A DNA stretch of 36,467 nucleotides from CALACW01 sp002431305. Lineage in GTDB: Bacteria; Bacillota; Clostridia; Oscillospirales; Acutalibacteraceae. The notes beneath the pieces are model-generated. The model saw nothing but the letters and a program-made list of their open reading frames with translations, was not told the origin of the DNA and did no database searches. A program made the position numbers and the translations under genes. Within the stretch, counting starts at the first letter, position 1. Every line of letters begins with the position of its first letter. Positions 7,962 to 16,419 of the stretch are shown piece by piece. The stretch spans positions 1 through 36,467 of the forward strand of contig CALACW010000071.1 in the NCBI GenBank assembly GCA_937890355.1. The letters are read 5' to 3'.

Positions 7962-9286
7962 AGAACAGACCTGTTAAAGAAAAGACTTCCTCTCCGGGCG
8001 AAAAGAAGCCAAAACGCGGTGAAAAGCAGAAGCGCATACGTAAAATCAAAATCGCCGTGCTTATTTTTCTCGCGGTTCTCGCAGTTGCGCTCGGAATCTA
8101 CGGCGCAAACCTTAAGTCGTATGACTCGTTAAAAACGGGTACCGCGCTCTATCAGTCAGTTACGAAGGCAATAACGGCGCAGATGTATATCGTCAGGGAC
8201 GAAGACTATGTCATAACTAACGTGTCGGGAAATATTGCCTCGGCAGTCAAGGACGGTCAGCGCGTGGGTAAGGGCGATGCCGTTGCATACAGCTTTGCCT
8301 CCGATACGGCGGCGTCGAATCTGAACAGAATAAAAGAGATAGATTCTCTGTTGCAGTATTACAATCACGTAAATTCATCGTCGGTTTCATCGGCTGTTAC
8401 CGATACTCTCCCGCTTAAAAACGCGGCCGCGGACGCGCTGTTTGACTATCTTAACGCGGTTTCCGACGGCGACATGACCGATTTTAACGACGCTTCGGAC
8501 GAGCTTAGAAAGGCGATTACCGAAATGCAGTTATCCACGGGCGTAAAGCTAGATGTCAGCGAGAGTATAGCGTCTCTCGAAAACGAGAAAAGCGCACTTG
8601 CGGGTTCGGTCGGCAATTATTCGACGATTACAGCGGAGCACCCGGGCTATTATATTTCGGGGGCGGACGGATACGAAAAAATGCTCGACTATTCTTCGTA
8701 TGACAAATGGACTGCGCAGGATGTTCTGAACGCGATAAAGGCTCAGCCTCAGCCCGTTCCCTCGGGTGCGATAGGCAAGCTTGTTAATAAATACACATGG
8801 TATCTTGCGTGCGTTGTTCCGACCGACGACGCGGTCGGCCTTAAAACAGGTCAGACAAAGACAATATCGTTCCCGTATTCATCTGCGGGCAATATAAAAG
8901 CCGAGCTTATAAGAATGGAAAACAGCGCGGACGCGGGAATACTTCTCGTATTCAAATGCAATACGATGAACGAGGAGGTTTCCGAATTAAGAAACGAGAC
9001 CGCACAGATTTACATTTCCGAATATAACGGATATAAAGTTGACAACTCGGCGATACGCGAGGTCGACGGCAGAACCGGAGTTTACGTTATAAAAGCAAAC
9101 TCGGCAAAATTCAAATACGTTTACATTGTTTATTCGGACGATAAGTATTCGATAGTTTCAGATCCCCCGCCCGTTAAGAACGAACAGGGAGAATCCGTTG
9201 AACAGTCGAACGCGAATTATCTAGATTTGTATGATCAATATATTATAGGAGGCGTTGACCTTTATGACGGAAAATATCTCAAATGA
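7958..9286 (+). CDS. HlyD-like membrane-anchored protein
   Basis: A basic cytoplasmic N-terminus (residues 1-32, rich in Lys/Arg) is followed by one membrane helix (about 33-50, IAVLIFLAVLAVALGIYGA) and a large extracytoplasmic region. The segment around residues 80-110 (NVSGNIASAVKDGQRVGKGDAVAYSF) looks like a lipoyl/barrel-sandwich half-motif of HlyD-type membrane-fusion proteins. A helical, Ala/Asp-rich middle and a beta-rich C-terminal part follow. Clostridial homologues are commonly annotated as HlyD-family periplasmic adaptor subunits upstream of yggS and sepF. No transporter gene is adjacent, so an efflux role is unsupported here; a cell-envelope or division role is suggested only by neighbours. 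Confidence 0.65.
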   Translation: MKNRPVKEKTSSPGEKKPKRGEKQKRIRKIKIAVLIFLAVLAVALGIYGANLKSYDSLKTGTALYQSVTKAITAQMYIVRDEDYVITNVSGNIASAVKDGQRVGKGDAVAYSFASDTAASNLNRIKEIDSLLQYYNHVNSSSVSSAVTDTLPLKNAAADALFDYLNAVSDGDMTDFNDASDELRKAITEMQLSTGVKLDVSESIASLENEKSALAGSVGNYSTITAEHPGYYISGADGYEKMLDYSSYDKWTAQDVLNAIKAQPQPVPSGAIGKLVNKYTWYLACVVPTDDAVGLKTGQTKTISFPYSSAGNIKAELIRMENSADAGILLVFKCNTMNEEVSELRNETAQIYISEYNGYKVDNSAIREVDGRTGVYVIKANSAKFKYVYIVYSDDKYSIVSDPPPVKNEQGESVEQSNANYLDLYDQYIIGGVDLYDGKYLK

Positions 9287-9992
9287 TCCGCGTTTTAACG
9301 CGATTGAGGAAAATTATAAGATTATAAGGGAGAACATTGAAAAAAGCGCGTCGGTTTCGGGCAGAAGCGCACAGGATATAAAATTCATGGCGGTTACAAA
9401 GACCGTCGAGCCCAAATACATAAATCACGCGCTGTCTCTGGGCATTGACCTTATAGGCGAGAACAGGGTTCAGGAGTTTTTATCAAAAAAGGACGAGCTG
9501 AATCTTGACGGAGTTAAGAAACATCTGATAGGACATTTGCAGTCCAATAAGGTTAAGAAAATCGTCGGCGAGGTCGATATGATTGAATCAGTCGATTCCG
9601 TCGATATCGCAAAGGAAATAGGCAAACAGTCGGTCAAAGCGGGACTTTGCACGGATATACTGCTCGAAGTTAACATCGGCGGTGAAGAATCAAAAACCGG
9701 TATGGATTTGTCTCTTCTTAACGACAGCCTTTACGAAATTGCCGAAATTGACGGCGTAAAGATAAAAGGACTCATGGCTGTGCCCCCGATTTGCGAGGAT
9801 AAAGTAAAGTTACGCTCTTATTTTGAGGATATGTATAAACTGTATGTTGACTTTAGGAGCAAAAATATTGATAATGTAAGTATGGAGATACTTTCACTCG
9901 GAATGTCGTCTGACTATACGGACGCTATTGAGTGCGGTTCAAACCTTGTAAGAGTGGGTTCCGCCCTTTTCGGAATGAGAAGCTACAGATAA
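9264..9992 (+). CDS. yggS: PLP-binding homeostasis protein YggS/PLPBP
   Basis: Alanine-racemase-fold protein that binds pyridoxal phosphate and buffers cellular PLP and amino-acid pools; it has no proven catalytic activity. The Schiff-base lysine sits in FMAVTKTV at about residue 38. LIGENRVQEF, HLIGHLQSNK and the C-terminal LSLGMSSDYTDAI and VRVGSALFG are the family blocks. The ATG at 9264 is chosen because AGGAGG lies 11 nt upstream; an in-frame TTG at 9255 is too close to it. The start overlaps the preceding gene by 23 nt. yggS beside sepF is the standard Firmicute division-cluster arrangement. Confidence 0.95.
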   Translation: MTENISNDPRFNAIEENYKIIRENIEKSASVSGRSAQDIKFMAVTKTVEPKYINHALSLGIDLIGENRVQEFLSKKDELNLDGVKKHLIGHLQSNKVKKIVGEVDMIESVDSVDIAKEIGKQSVKAGLCTDILLEVNIGGEESKTGMDLSLLNDSLYEIAEIDGVKIKGLMAVPPICEDKVKLRSYFEDMYKLYVDFRSKNIDNVSMEILSLGMSSDYTDAIECGSNLVRVGSALFGMRSYR

Positions 9993-10053
9993 GATAATTG
10001 TTTTGCAAAGAAAAGTATTAAGATAATTTTTATCTACGAAAGGATTGTAATTT

Positions 10054-10605
10054 ATGAACGCATGGGAGAAAATAAAGAGTTTCGTAAACGTCCCGCAGGA
10101 GGATTACGAGGACGACGACATAGAAACAGAGGATTATGATTATGACGAACCCGCCCCGGTAAGAGAGCGTAAGGCGAAAAAATCGCTTTTTGACGCCGAT
10201 GACGCGGAGGACGATTACGGCGCGTTCGAGCCGGCGAGAAAGGAGAGAACCCGCACCTCTCACTCTCAGTCCTCATTCAGAACATCTCCGATTCATACGA
10301 ATAAAGTAGTCGATATTCATACTACGGCTAAACTTCAGGTCGTTTTGACAAAGCCCGTTAAATTTATGGAGGCTAAGGAGATTGCCGATAACCTCAACGA
10401 AAAGAGAACGGTAGTTCTCAATCTTGAGTCCGCTCCCAAGGAGGACGCTATCAGAATTCTCGACTTCCTTACGGGCGTTGCGTACGCAAACGACGGAGAG
10501 ATTAAGAAAATTGCAAAAAGCACGTTTATCATCACTCCATACAATGTGGACGTGATGGGAGATTTACTTTACGAACTCGAAAATAACGGCGTATTTTTCG
10601 GATAA
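10054..10605 (+). CDS. sepF: Cell division protein SepF
   Basis: Anchors and bundles FtsZ at the division septum. An N-terminal amphipathic helix (MNAWEKIKSFVN) can bind membrane, followed by an acidic and then basic disordered linker (about 15-90). The conserved C-terminal SepF domain carries ILDFLTGVAYANDGEIKKIAKSTFIITP. At 183 residues it is within the family range. The gene is preceded by a 61-nt gap with a short AGATAA/TTATCT palindrome and an AAAGGA ribosome site. The usual neighbours ylmG and ylmH are absent between it and divIVA. Confidence 0.96.
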   Translation: MNAWEKIKSFVNVPQEDYEDDDIETEDYDYDEPAPVRERKAKKSLFDADDAEDDYGAFEPARKERTRTSHSQSSFRTSPIHTNKVVDIHTTAKLQVVLTKPVKFMEAKEIADNLNEKRTVVLNLESAPKEDAIRILDFLTGVAYANDGEIKKIAKSTFIITPYNVDVMGDLLYELENNGVFFG

Positions 10606-10647
10606 TTATCCGCCGGACAAAATAAATTGTAACGGAGCGATACTTTT

Positions 10648-12192
10648 ATGATAACATCGGCACAGATAAGAGAGCATAAATTCGAACTCTCGTCGGACGG
10701 CGCGTATACTGCCGAGAGCGTCGACAATTATATGAACGAACTTTCGGCTGAATTCGACAGTCTTTACAGCGAAAACCGCGAGATTATAAAAAGACTGTCC
10801 GTATTTGCGAAGAAAATAGAAGACTATAAGCGCAGTGAGGGCGTCGTTGCCGACACTCTTTTAACCGCGCAGAAATCCGCGTCTCAAACGATAGCGGGAG
10901 CCGCCGACGTTGTTGATAAAATGCTTGAGTCCGCAAAGGGACAGGGAAAGAAAATCATAGAGGCAGCTCACAGAGAAGCGGACTCGATAAAGCTCGACAG
11001 GGACGTTATTATAACCGAGGCGCAGAAAACTGCCCAGGAAATAGCAAAAAATGCGGCGGAAAACGCGCAGAATATCATATCGGCTGCTGACGAAAAGGCG
11101 CGTGAGATTACTGATAAAGCGCAGGCAGACGCCGACGCTTTGATGCAGGAAGTTAAAGACAATACAGACGGGTATATAAAGCAGGCTAATGAGGAAAACG
11201 AGGCTGAGATTTCCCGTCGTCTTGATGAGGCGCAGAACAATCTCGACGAGTCCGATTCCGTTCTTGAGAATGCAAAAACCGAAGCGGATTTAATTAAAGA
11301 AGAAGCCGAAAACATCCGCGCCGAAGCTCAGAAGATTCTTGACGAGGCGAGAGCGAAGGCTCAGGAGATTATATCCTCGGCAAACGCACAGCATGATGAA
11401 ATTATAAAGAAGGCGCATGAAGAGTCTGCGGCTGCTTCATCTGACGAAAACATGACTGAAAATAATTCGGCAGATTCCGGCGAACATACAGAAGAAACTC
11501 CGTCGGAAGAATCTGAATTAAATCAGGAAAACGATACCGCTCAAACAGCCGTCGAGGTCGAAGCCGAAAAAATCGGAAACATCAACGACGAAAAAGATAT
11601 TGAAAAAATTGAAGAAGAGGTAAGCTCTTATTCCGATGAATCCGACGTTTATATTGCGGAAGGCTCATTGCACGAGGACGTTATTATAAACGATGCGGAT
11701 AATGCCGAAGATTCCGCGGACGGTTCCGACTCGGACGGAAACGGCGAGAGTTTCGACGAATTTTTCTCTGACGACTGGAATGATGTCAACGTTATCGAAA
11801 ACGATGTGCCTGCGGCGGTTGACAGTTTTACACTTGACATGAATGCGTTCGGCGATGATGACGACGTTTCCGATTCTCAGGCGAATTCCGACGTAAAATC
11901 CGAACCCGAAACGACTGCCGAGGAAAAACCGGACGAAACAAAAGCAGAGGAAAGCGTATCTGACGTTTCAGACAGGACAGAAGACAAATCCGTTAACAGT
12001 GTAAAGCGCGACACGGTCAATCCGTTTGACGCTACCGGTTCGGACAACATAGATGACGAAAACGACGTTTTATCCGATTTTAAAATAGATTTCAGTATTT
12101 TCGAGGAAGACCCCGATAAGGAGATTAAGCCGGCGGGTAAGCAAAACGAAAAGAAAAATTCAAAAAAATCAAAACGCTCAAAGCGTAAATGA
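10648..12192 (+). CDS. divIVA: DivIVA-domain protein with long acidic tail
   Basis: Residues 1-60 match the DivIVA N-terminal membrane-curvature-binding and coiled-coil start (TSAQIREHKFELSSDGAYTA, then VDNYMNELSAEFDSLY). A long coiled coil rich in Ala/Glu/Lys heptads runs to about residue 270. After it comes a roughly 210-residue disordered, very acidic region full of Asp/Glu/Ser, with one short FDEFFSDDW patch, and the protein ends in a strongly basic Lys/Arg/Ser tail. Typical Bacillus DivIVA is about 165 residues, so this 514-residue form is about three times longer. Its place after sepF and before lspA supports a role in pole or septum organisation. Confidence 0.88.
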   Translation: MITSAQIREHKFELSSDGAYTAESVDNYMNELSAEFDSLYSENREIIKRLSVFAKKIEDYKRSEGVVADTLLTAQKSASQTIAGAADVVDKMLESAKGQGKKIIEAAHREADSIKLDRDVIITEAQKTAQEIAKNAAENAQNIISAADEKAREITDKAQADADALMQEVKDNTDGYIKQANEENEAEISRRLDEAQNNLDESDSVLENAKTEADLIKEEAENIRAEAQKILDEARAKAQEIISSANAQHDEIIKKAHEESAAASSDENMTENNSADSGEHTEETPSEESELNQENDTAQTAVEVEAEKIGNINDEKDIEKIEEEVSSYSDESDVYIAEGSLHEDVIINDADNAEDSADGSDSDGNGESFDEFFSDDWNDVNVIENDVPAAVDSFTLDMNAFGDDDDVSDSQANSDVKSEPETTAEEKPDETKAEESVSDVSDRTEDKSVNSVKRDTVNPFDATGSDNIDDENDVLSDFKIDFSIFEEDPDKEIKPAGKQNEKKNSKKSKRSKRK

Positions 12193-12220
12193 TAAAGCGT
12201 TATAAAAGGTATATATTAAT

Positions 12221-12745
12221 ATGAAAAAGGAAAACGGTAAGAAAATTCTTATCTTTCTCGGTCAGCTGGCTGTTATGGCTATGCTTATCGGAATAGATCA
12301 GCTGACAAAGTACGCAGCTGAACAAAATCTTATAGGCGAGAGAATAGTTCTTGTAAAAAATTTTCTTGCGCTTACGTATGTACAGAATACGGGCGCGGCG
12401 TTCGGCTCGTTTTCGGGCAACACGTTCGTTTTGGCGGGCGTTACGGGCGCGGTTATTATTGCGGGAATTGTCATTCTTGCCCTCGGCAAGGTAAAGGGAA
12501 AGCTTCCCTGCATGTGCGCGGTAATGATACTCGCCGGCGGAGTCGGAAACTTAATCGACAGAATAGCGAATAATTATGTAATTGATTTTATCGAGACTCT
12601 GTTTATCGACTTTCCCGTGTTTAATTTTGCCGACATTCTCGTAACGTGCGGAGTTTTCATTGCGATAATTTACATAATATATGATTCCGTAAAGGAATAT
12701 AAAGAAAAAAAGAATGCAGGTTCAGATGATGGAGAAAACGGATGA
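12221..12745 (+). CDS. lspA: Lipoprotein signal peptidase (signal peptidase II)
   Basis: Membrane aspartyl protease that removes signal peptides from prolipoproteins after lipidation. Four transmembrane segments are visible, beginning with IFLGQLAVMAMLIGIDQLTK. The family blocks are QNTGAAFGSF, GGVGNLIDRI (first catalytic Asp) and PVFNFADI (second catalytic Asp). Length 174 residues is normal. The ribosome site is weak (AAAGG). The stop overlaps the start of rluD as ATGA, the common lspA-rluD coupling in Firmicutes. Confidence 0.97.
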   Translation: MKKENGKKILIFLGQLAVMAMLIGIDQLTKYAAEQNLIGERIVLVKNFLALTYVQNTGAAFGSFSGNTFVLAGVTGAVIIAGIVILALGKVKGKLPCMCAVMILAGGVGNLIDRIANNYVIDFIETLFIDFPVFNFADILVTCGVFIAIIYIIYDSVKEYKEKKNAGSDDGENG

Positions 12746-13674
12746 ACGGCAGTTATTCATTTTTAATCGATAATGAAAACGCCGGTGTGCGGATTGATAA
12801 ATTCATAAGCGAAAATATCGCTTTCGTTACGAGAAATTCCGTTCAGAAGCTCATAGAATCGGGCGCGGTCACGGTAAATTCAGTCGTTCCGCCGAAAAAT
12901 TATAAGCTAAAAAACGGCGACAATATAAGCGTCGAAATTCCCGAACCTAAGGAAATTTCAGTCGAGGCGGAGAATATTCCGCTCAATATCGTGTACGAGG
13001 ATAACGATTTGCTTGTTGTCAACAAGCCCAAGGGTATGGTTGTTCACCCCGCGCCGGGAAATTACGCCGGTACTCTCGTAAACGCGCTTCTGTATCACTG
13101 CAGGGATTCATTGTCGGGCATAAACGGCGAAATCCGCCCCGGAATCGTCCACAGAATCGATAAGGACACGAGCGGTCTGCTGATTGCCGCAAAAAACGAC
13201 GTTTCGCACGTTAAGCTCGCTGAGCAGATACAAGCCCACAGTTTTAAAAGAGAATATGAAGCCGTCGTCGTCGGAAATATAAAGGACGACGCGGGAGTTA
13301 TAGATAAGCCTCTGGGCAGAAGCCCGAAGGACAGAAAAAAACAGGCGGTCAACGGATTAAATCCGCGTTCGGCCCTCACGCATTACGAAGTTTTAGAGCG
13401 GTTCGGCGCATTTACTCACTGCCGATTCAGACTCGAAACAGGCAGGACGCATCAGATAAGGGTGCATCTTGCATCGATCGGTCATCCCGTTGCGGGCGAT
13501 ACCGTCTACGGGGGGGAGAAGAACAAATGCGATTTTGACGGACAGTGCCTGCATGCGCGCTCGATAGGATTTATACATCCGTCGACGGGTGAATATATGG
13601 AATTTACGTCCGAACTGCCCGAGTATTTTACATCATTTTTAAATAAGCTAAATAATAAATTCAAAAAGATTTAG
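12742..13674 (+). CDS. rluD: 23S rRNA pseudouridine synthase RluD family
   Basis: Converts uridines in a 23S rRNA helix to pseudouridine. An N-terminal S4 RNA-binding domain (about 12-75) precedes the catalytic domain with the Asp-bearing motif HRIDKDTSGLLIAAK near residue 137. VVNKPKGMVVHPAPGN and LETGRTHQIRVHLASIGHPVAGD are further RluA/RluD-family blocks. Length 310 residues. The exact target uridines cannot be told from the sequence. It is coupled to lspA by an ATGA overlap. Confidence 0.95.
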   Translation: MNGSYSFLIDNENAGVRIDKFISENIAFVTRNSVQKLIESGAVTVNSVVPPKNYKLKNGDNISVEIPEPKEISVEAENIPLNIVYEDNDLLVVNKPKGMVVHPAPGNYAGTLVNALLYHCRDSLSGINGEIRPGIVHRIDKDTSGLLIAAKNDVSHVKLAEQIQAHSFKREYEAVVVGNIKDDAGVIDKPLGRSPKDRKKQAVNGLNPRSALTHYEVLERFGAFTHCRFRLETGRTHQIRVHLASIGHPVAGDTVYGGEKNKCDFDGQCLHARSIGFIHPSTGEYMEFTSELPEYFTSFLNKLNNKFKKI

Positions 13675-13686
13675 GAGAGACTTTTT

Positions 13687-14526
13687 ATGGATTCAGCAAT
13701 GAAGAAAACACTTAAAAATGCCGCTGTCGATATCCGTATGGGCGCGATAGAGGGTACTTTTAACGCAAAGTCGGGACATCCCGGCGGTTCTCTTTCCATA
13801 GCGGAGATACTTGCTTATCTCTACTGGAAAGAAATGAACATCGACCCCAAAGACCCTAAAAAAGAAGACAGAGACAGGCTCGTCCTTTCAAAAGGCCACG
13901 CCGCTCCCGCGCTTTATTCGGCGCTCGCATACAGAGGATATTTCCCCGTCGAGGATCTTAAAACATTGAGAAAGAGCGATTCGTATTTACAGGGTCATCC
14001 CAACATGAATTGCGTTCCCGGCGTAGATATGAGCACGGGTTCGCTCGGACAGGGAATTTCCGCAGCTGTCGGAATGGCTCTCGGCTCGAAATTCTCCGGC
14101 GATAAATTCAGAGTTTATACGATTCTCGGCGACGGCGAAATCGAAGAGGGTCAGGTTTGGGAGGCGGCTATGTTCGCTGCGGCTAAAAGACTTGACAACC
14201 TCTGCGTTATCGTAGACAATAACAATCTTCAGATAGACGGAACCGTTGAGGAGGTCAACTCTCCCTATCCCATCGACGAGAAATTCTCGGCTTTCGGATT
14301 CAACGTTATAAACGTAAACGGTCATTGCTTCAAGGAGCTTGAAGAGGCGTTCGAAAACGCGAAAGCATGCAAGGTCAAGCCCACCGCGATTATCGCAAAG
14401 ACCGTAAAGGGCAAGGGCGTTTCGTTTATGGAAAATCAGGTTTCATGGCACGGCTCGGCTCCCAACGCAGAACAGTACGCTCAGGCTATGAAAGAACTCA
14501 AGGCACAGAAAGCGGAGGTAGAATAA
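13687..14526 (+). CDS. tktA: Transketolase, N-terminal (TPP-binding) subunit
   Basis: First half of a split transketolase, transferring two-carbon ketol units in the non-oxidative pentose phosphate pathway. The 279 residues cover only the thiamine-diphosphate pyrophosphate-binding domain, with GDGEIEEGQVWEAAMFA and the downstream NN pair of the TPP motif (VDNNNLQIDG). SKGHAAPALYSAL and STGSLGQGISAAVGMAL are conserved blocks. The partner subunit begins 1 nt after the stop. Split transketolases are common in clostridia and archaea, so this is a normal form and not a broken gene. RBS AGGAGAG. Confidence 0.96.
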   Translation: MDSAMKKTLKNAAVDIRMGAIEGTFNAKSGHPGGSLSIAEILAYLYWKEMNIDPKDPKKEDRDRLVLSKGHAAPALYSALAYRGYFPVEDLKTLRKSDSYLQGHPNMNCVPGVDMSTGSLGQGISAAVGMALGSKFSGDKFRVYTILGDGEIEEGQVWEAAMFAAAKRLDNLCVIVDNNNLQIDGTVEEVNSPYPIDEKFSAFGFNVINVNGHCFKELEEAFENAKACKVKPTAIIAKTVKGKGVSFMENQVSWHGSAPNAEQYAQAMKELKAQKAEVE

Positions 14527-14527
14527 T

Positions 14528-15472
14528 ATGGCAGACGTAATTAAGACCGCGACCAGAGACGCTTACGGCAAGGCTCTTGCCGAACTGGGCGAAAAGAACG
14601 ATAAACTTATAGTATTCGACGCAGACCTTGCGGCGGCTACAAAAACGGGTATGTTCAAAAAGGCGTTTCCTGACAGATTCATAGACTGCGGAATCGCAGA
14701 GGGCAACATGATGGGCGTTGCCGCGGGCATGGCTACCGCGGGTTACACCGTATTCGCTTCATCGTTTGCAATGTTCGCCGCCGGCAGAGCGTTCGAGCAG
14801 GTCAGAAACACGATAGGTTATCCGCATATTAACGTTAAAATAGGCGCGACCCACGCGGGTATCTCAGTAGGCGAGGACGGCGCGTCGCATCAGTGCTGTG
14901 AGGATATTGCGCTTATGAGAACGATTCCCGGCATGACGATTATCAACCCCGCAGACGACGTAGAGGCGAGACTCGCCGTATTCGCGGCGGCTGAAATGAA
15001 CGGTCCGTGCTACTTGCGTTTCGGCAGACTCGCAGTGCCCAGACTCTTTGATGAGAATTATAAATTCGAAATCGGCAAGGGCGTTTACCTTAAAGAGGGC
15101 AAGGACGTTACGATTATTGCAACTGGTCTTATGGTTGACAGGGCTCTTCAGGCTGCCGAGCTTCTTAAAGCCGACAACATTGACGCGGCGGTTATCAACA
15201 TGGCTGTCATCAAGCCCATTGACAAGGATATTATTATCGACGCTGTTAAAAAGACAGGCGCAATTGTTACTACCGAGGAGCATAACATTATCGGCGGACT
15301 CGGCAGTGCGGTTTCGGAGGTTGTATGCGAGAACTGTCCCGCTCCCGTCGTACGTCACGGCGTAGAGGATGTATTCGGAAAATCCGGTCCCGCTCTCGAG
15401 CTTCTTGAAATCTTCGGACTCAACGCGGCGGGTATCGCCGAAAAGGCAAAGGCCGCAATCGCATTAAAATAA
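14528..15472 (+). CDS. tktB: Transketolase, C-terminal subunit
   Basis: Second half of the split transketolase, giving the pyrimidine-binding and C-terminal domains (314 residues). FIDCGIAEGNMMGVAAGMA carries the Glu that activates TPP. The region near residue 115 (THAGISVGEDGASHQCCEDIALMR) and the C-terminal TTEEHNIIGGLGSAV are typical. The gene directly follows the N-terminal subunit, with the start overlapping its ribosome-site region (GGAGG at 14514-14518). Confidence 0.96.
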   Translation: MADVIKTATRDAYGKALAELGEKNDKLIVFDADLAAATKTGMFKKAFPDRFIDCGIAEGNMMGVAAGMATAGYTVFASSFAMFAAGRAFEQVRNTIGYPHINVKIGATHAGISVGEDGASHQCCEDIALMRTIPGMTIINPADDVEARLAVFAAAEMNGPCYLRFGRLAVPRLFDENYKFEIGKGVYLKEGKDVTIIATGLMVDRALQAAELLKADNIDAAVINMAVIKPIDKDIIIDAVKKTGAIVTTEEHNIIGGLGSAVSEVVCENCPAPVVRHGVEDVFGKSGPALELLEIFGLNAAGIAEKAKAAIALK

Positions 15473-15502
15473 GAAAGGCATATAAATTTAACGGTGGTTA
15501 AA

Positions 15503-16324
15503 ATGGAAGATATATATAACGTACGATTTTTTAATAAATTCTGCCGTCTGTGCGACGATTCGTACAACAGAGGCTGGAATGAGGCAAACGGAGGAAATCT
15601 CTCGTACAGAATGTCGGAGTTTGATGTTGACGAGGTTGAAAAGTATTTTTCATATGAGAGAGAATGGCAGGATATCGGCGTAACTGTCGAAAATCTTGCG
15701 GGTGAATACTTCATGGTCACGGGCAGCGGTAAGTATTTTAAAAATACGAAAGAGGAGCCCGACGACAACGTATGCATCATCGAGATTGATTCGACGGGTA
15801 CGAAGTATCGTATCGTATGGGGACTCGTAAACGGAGGCAGACCGACGAGCGAGCTTCCGACTCACCTTATGAACCATTCCGTTAAGAAGGATATAACGAA
15901 CGGCAAAAACCGCGTTATCTTCCATAACCACCCGATACATACGATATCTCTTTCGTTTGTACTCGACCTCGACGACAGAACGTTCACAAGAGAACTTTGG
16001 GATATGATGCCCGAGTGTCCTGTCGTATTCCCCCGCGGAGTCGGCGTAGTAGGCTGGCACACCCCCGGAAGCATTGAAATTGCCGAGGAAACCGCAGAAA
16101 AGATGAAGCGTTTTGACGTAGTCGTATGGGCGGGTCACGGCGTATTCTGCGCGGGCGAGAGCTTCGACAGAGTATTCGGAATTCTCGATACCGTAGAAAA
16201 GGCGGCGACGATTCTTTGCAGCGTCAAAGCCATGGGCGGCAAGAAATGGCGCGTGACAAAAGAGCAGGTTATGACGCTTTACGAAAATTACGGCATAGAT
16301 GTCGACGGAACGTTCTTTGATTGA
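15503..16324 (+). CDS. rhaD: Class II aldolase, rhamnulose-1-phosphate aldolase type
   Basis: Zinc-dependent aldolase that in the RhaD family splits L-rhamnulose 1-phosphate to DHAP and L-lactaldehyde. The 273 residues match E. coli RhaD in length and, from memory, in order of blocks: WNEANGGNLSYR, FMVTGSGKYF, RPTSELPTH (catalytic Glu), FHNHPIHT (two zinc His), VVFPRGVGV and WAGHGVF (third zinc His). The start at ATG 15503 is chosen over a GTG at 15494, which lies within the GGTGG ribosome site. No rhaA, rhaB or sugar transporter is nearby; it follows the transketolase pair by 30 nt. Another sugar phosphate could be the substrate. Confidence 0.85.
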   Translation: MEDIYNVRFFNKFCRLCDDSYNRGWNEANGGNLSYRMSEFDVDEVEKYFSYEREWQDIGVTVENLAGEYFMVTGSGKYFKNTKEEPDDNVCIIEIDSTGTKYRIVWGLVNGGRPTSELPTHLMNHSVKKDITNGKNRVIFHNHPIHTISLSFVLDLDDRTFTRELWDMMPECPVVFPRGVGVVGWHTPGSIEIAEETAEKMKRFDVVVWAGHGVFCAGESFDRVFGILDTVEKAATILCSVKAMGGKKWRVTKEQVMTLYENYGIDVDGTFFD

Positions 16325-16340
16325 TAAAAAGTATGGAAGT

Positions 16341-16376
16341 TCACAAAAAACACTTGTAATACATGTTTTTTTGTGA
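16341..16376 (+). terminator. Hairpin after rhaD, possibly a terminator
   Basis: TCACAAAAAACA (16341-16352) pairs with TGTTTTTTTGTGA (16364-16376) with one bulged T. The loop itself contains a short TGT/ACA stem. The T-run lies inside the stem and not after it, so it is an atypical terminator. Confidence 0.4.
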
Positions 16377-16382
16377 TAAAAT
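16354..16382 (+). promoter_or_regulatory. Possible promoter for the zinc-ribbon membrane protein
   Basis: TTGTAA (16354-16359), 17-nt spacer, TAAAAT (16377-16382). Located 38 nt upstream of the next start; it overlaps the preceding hairpin. Fair but not consensus. Confidence 0.4.
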
Positions 16383-16419
16383 TGATAGGTAATCATCCTT
16401 CTGAATGGAGAAATGTATA

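Noticed and set aside
10968..11315. A 115-codon open frame on the minus strand inside divIVA, rich in Ser/Ala
   Set aside because: It is the mirror of the Glu/Ala/Lys-rich coiled coil on the plus strand; no ribosome site or family resemblance.
13687..15472. Transketolase seemingly broken into two genes by a stop
   Set aside because: The break lies at the domain boundary and the second gene has its own start and ribosome site; split transketolase is a normal clostridial form.
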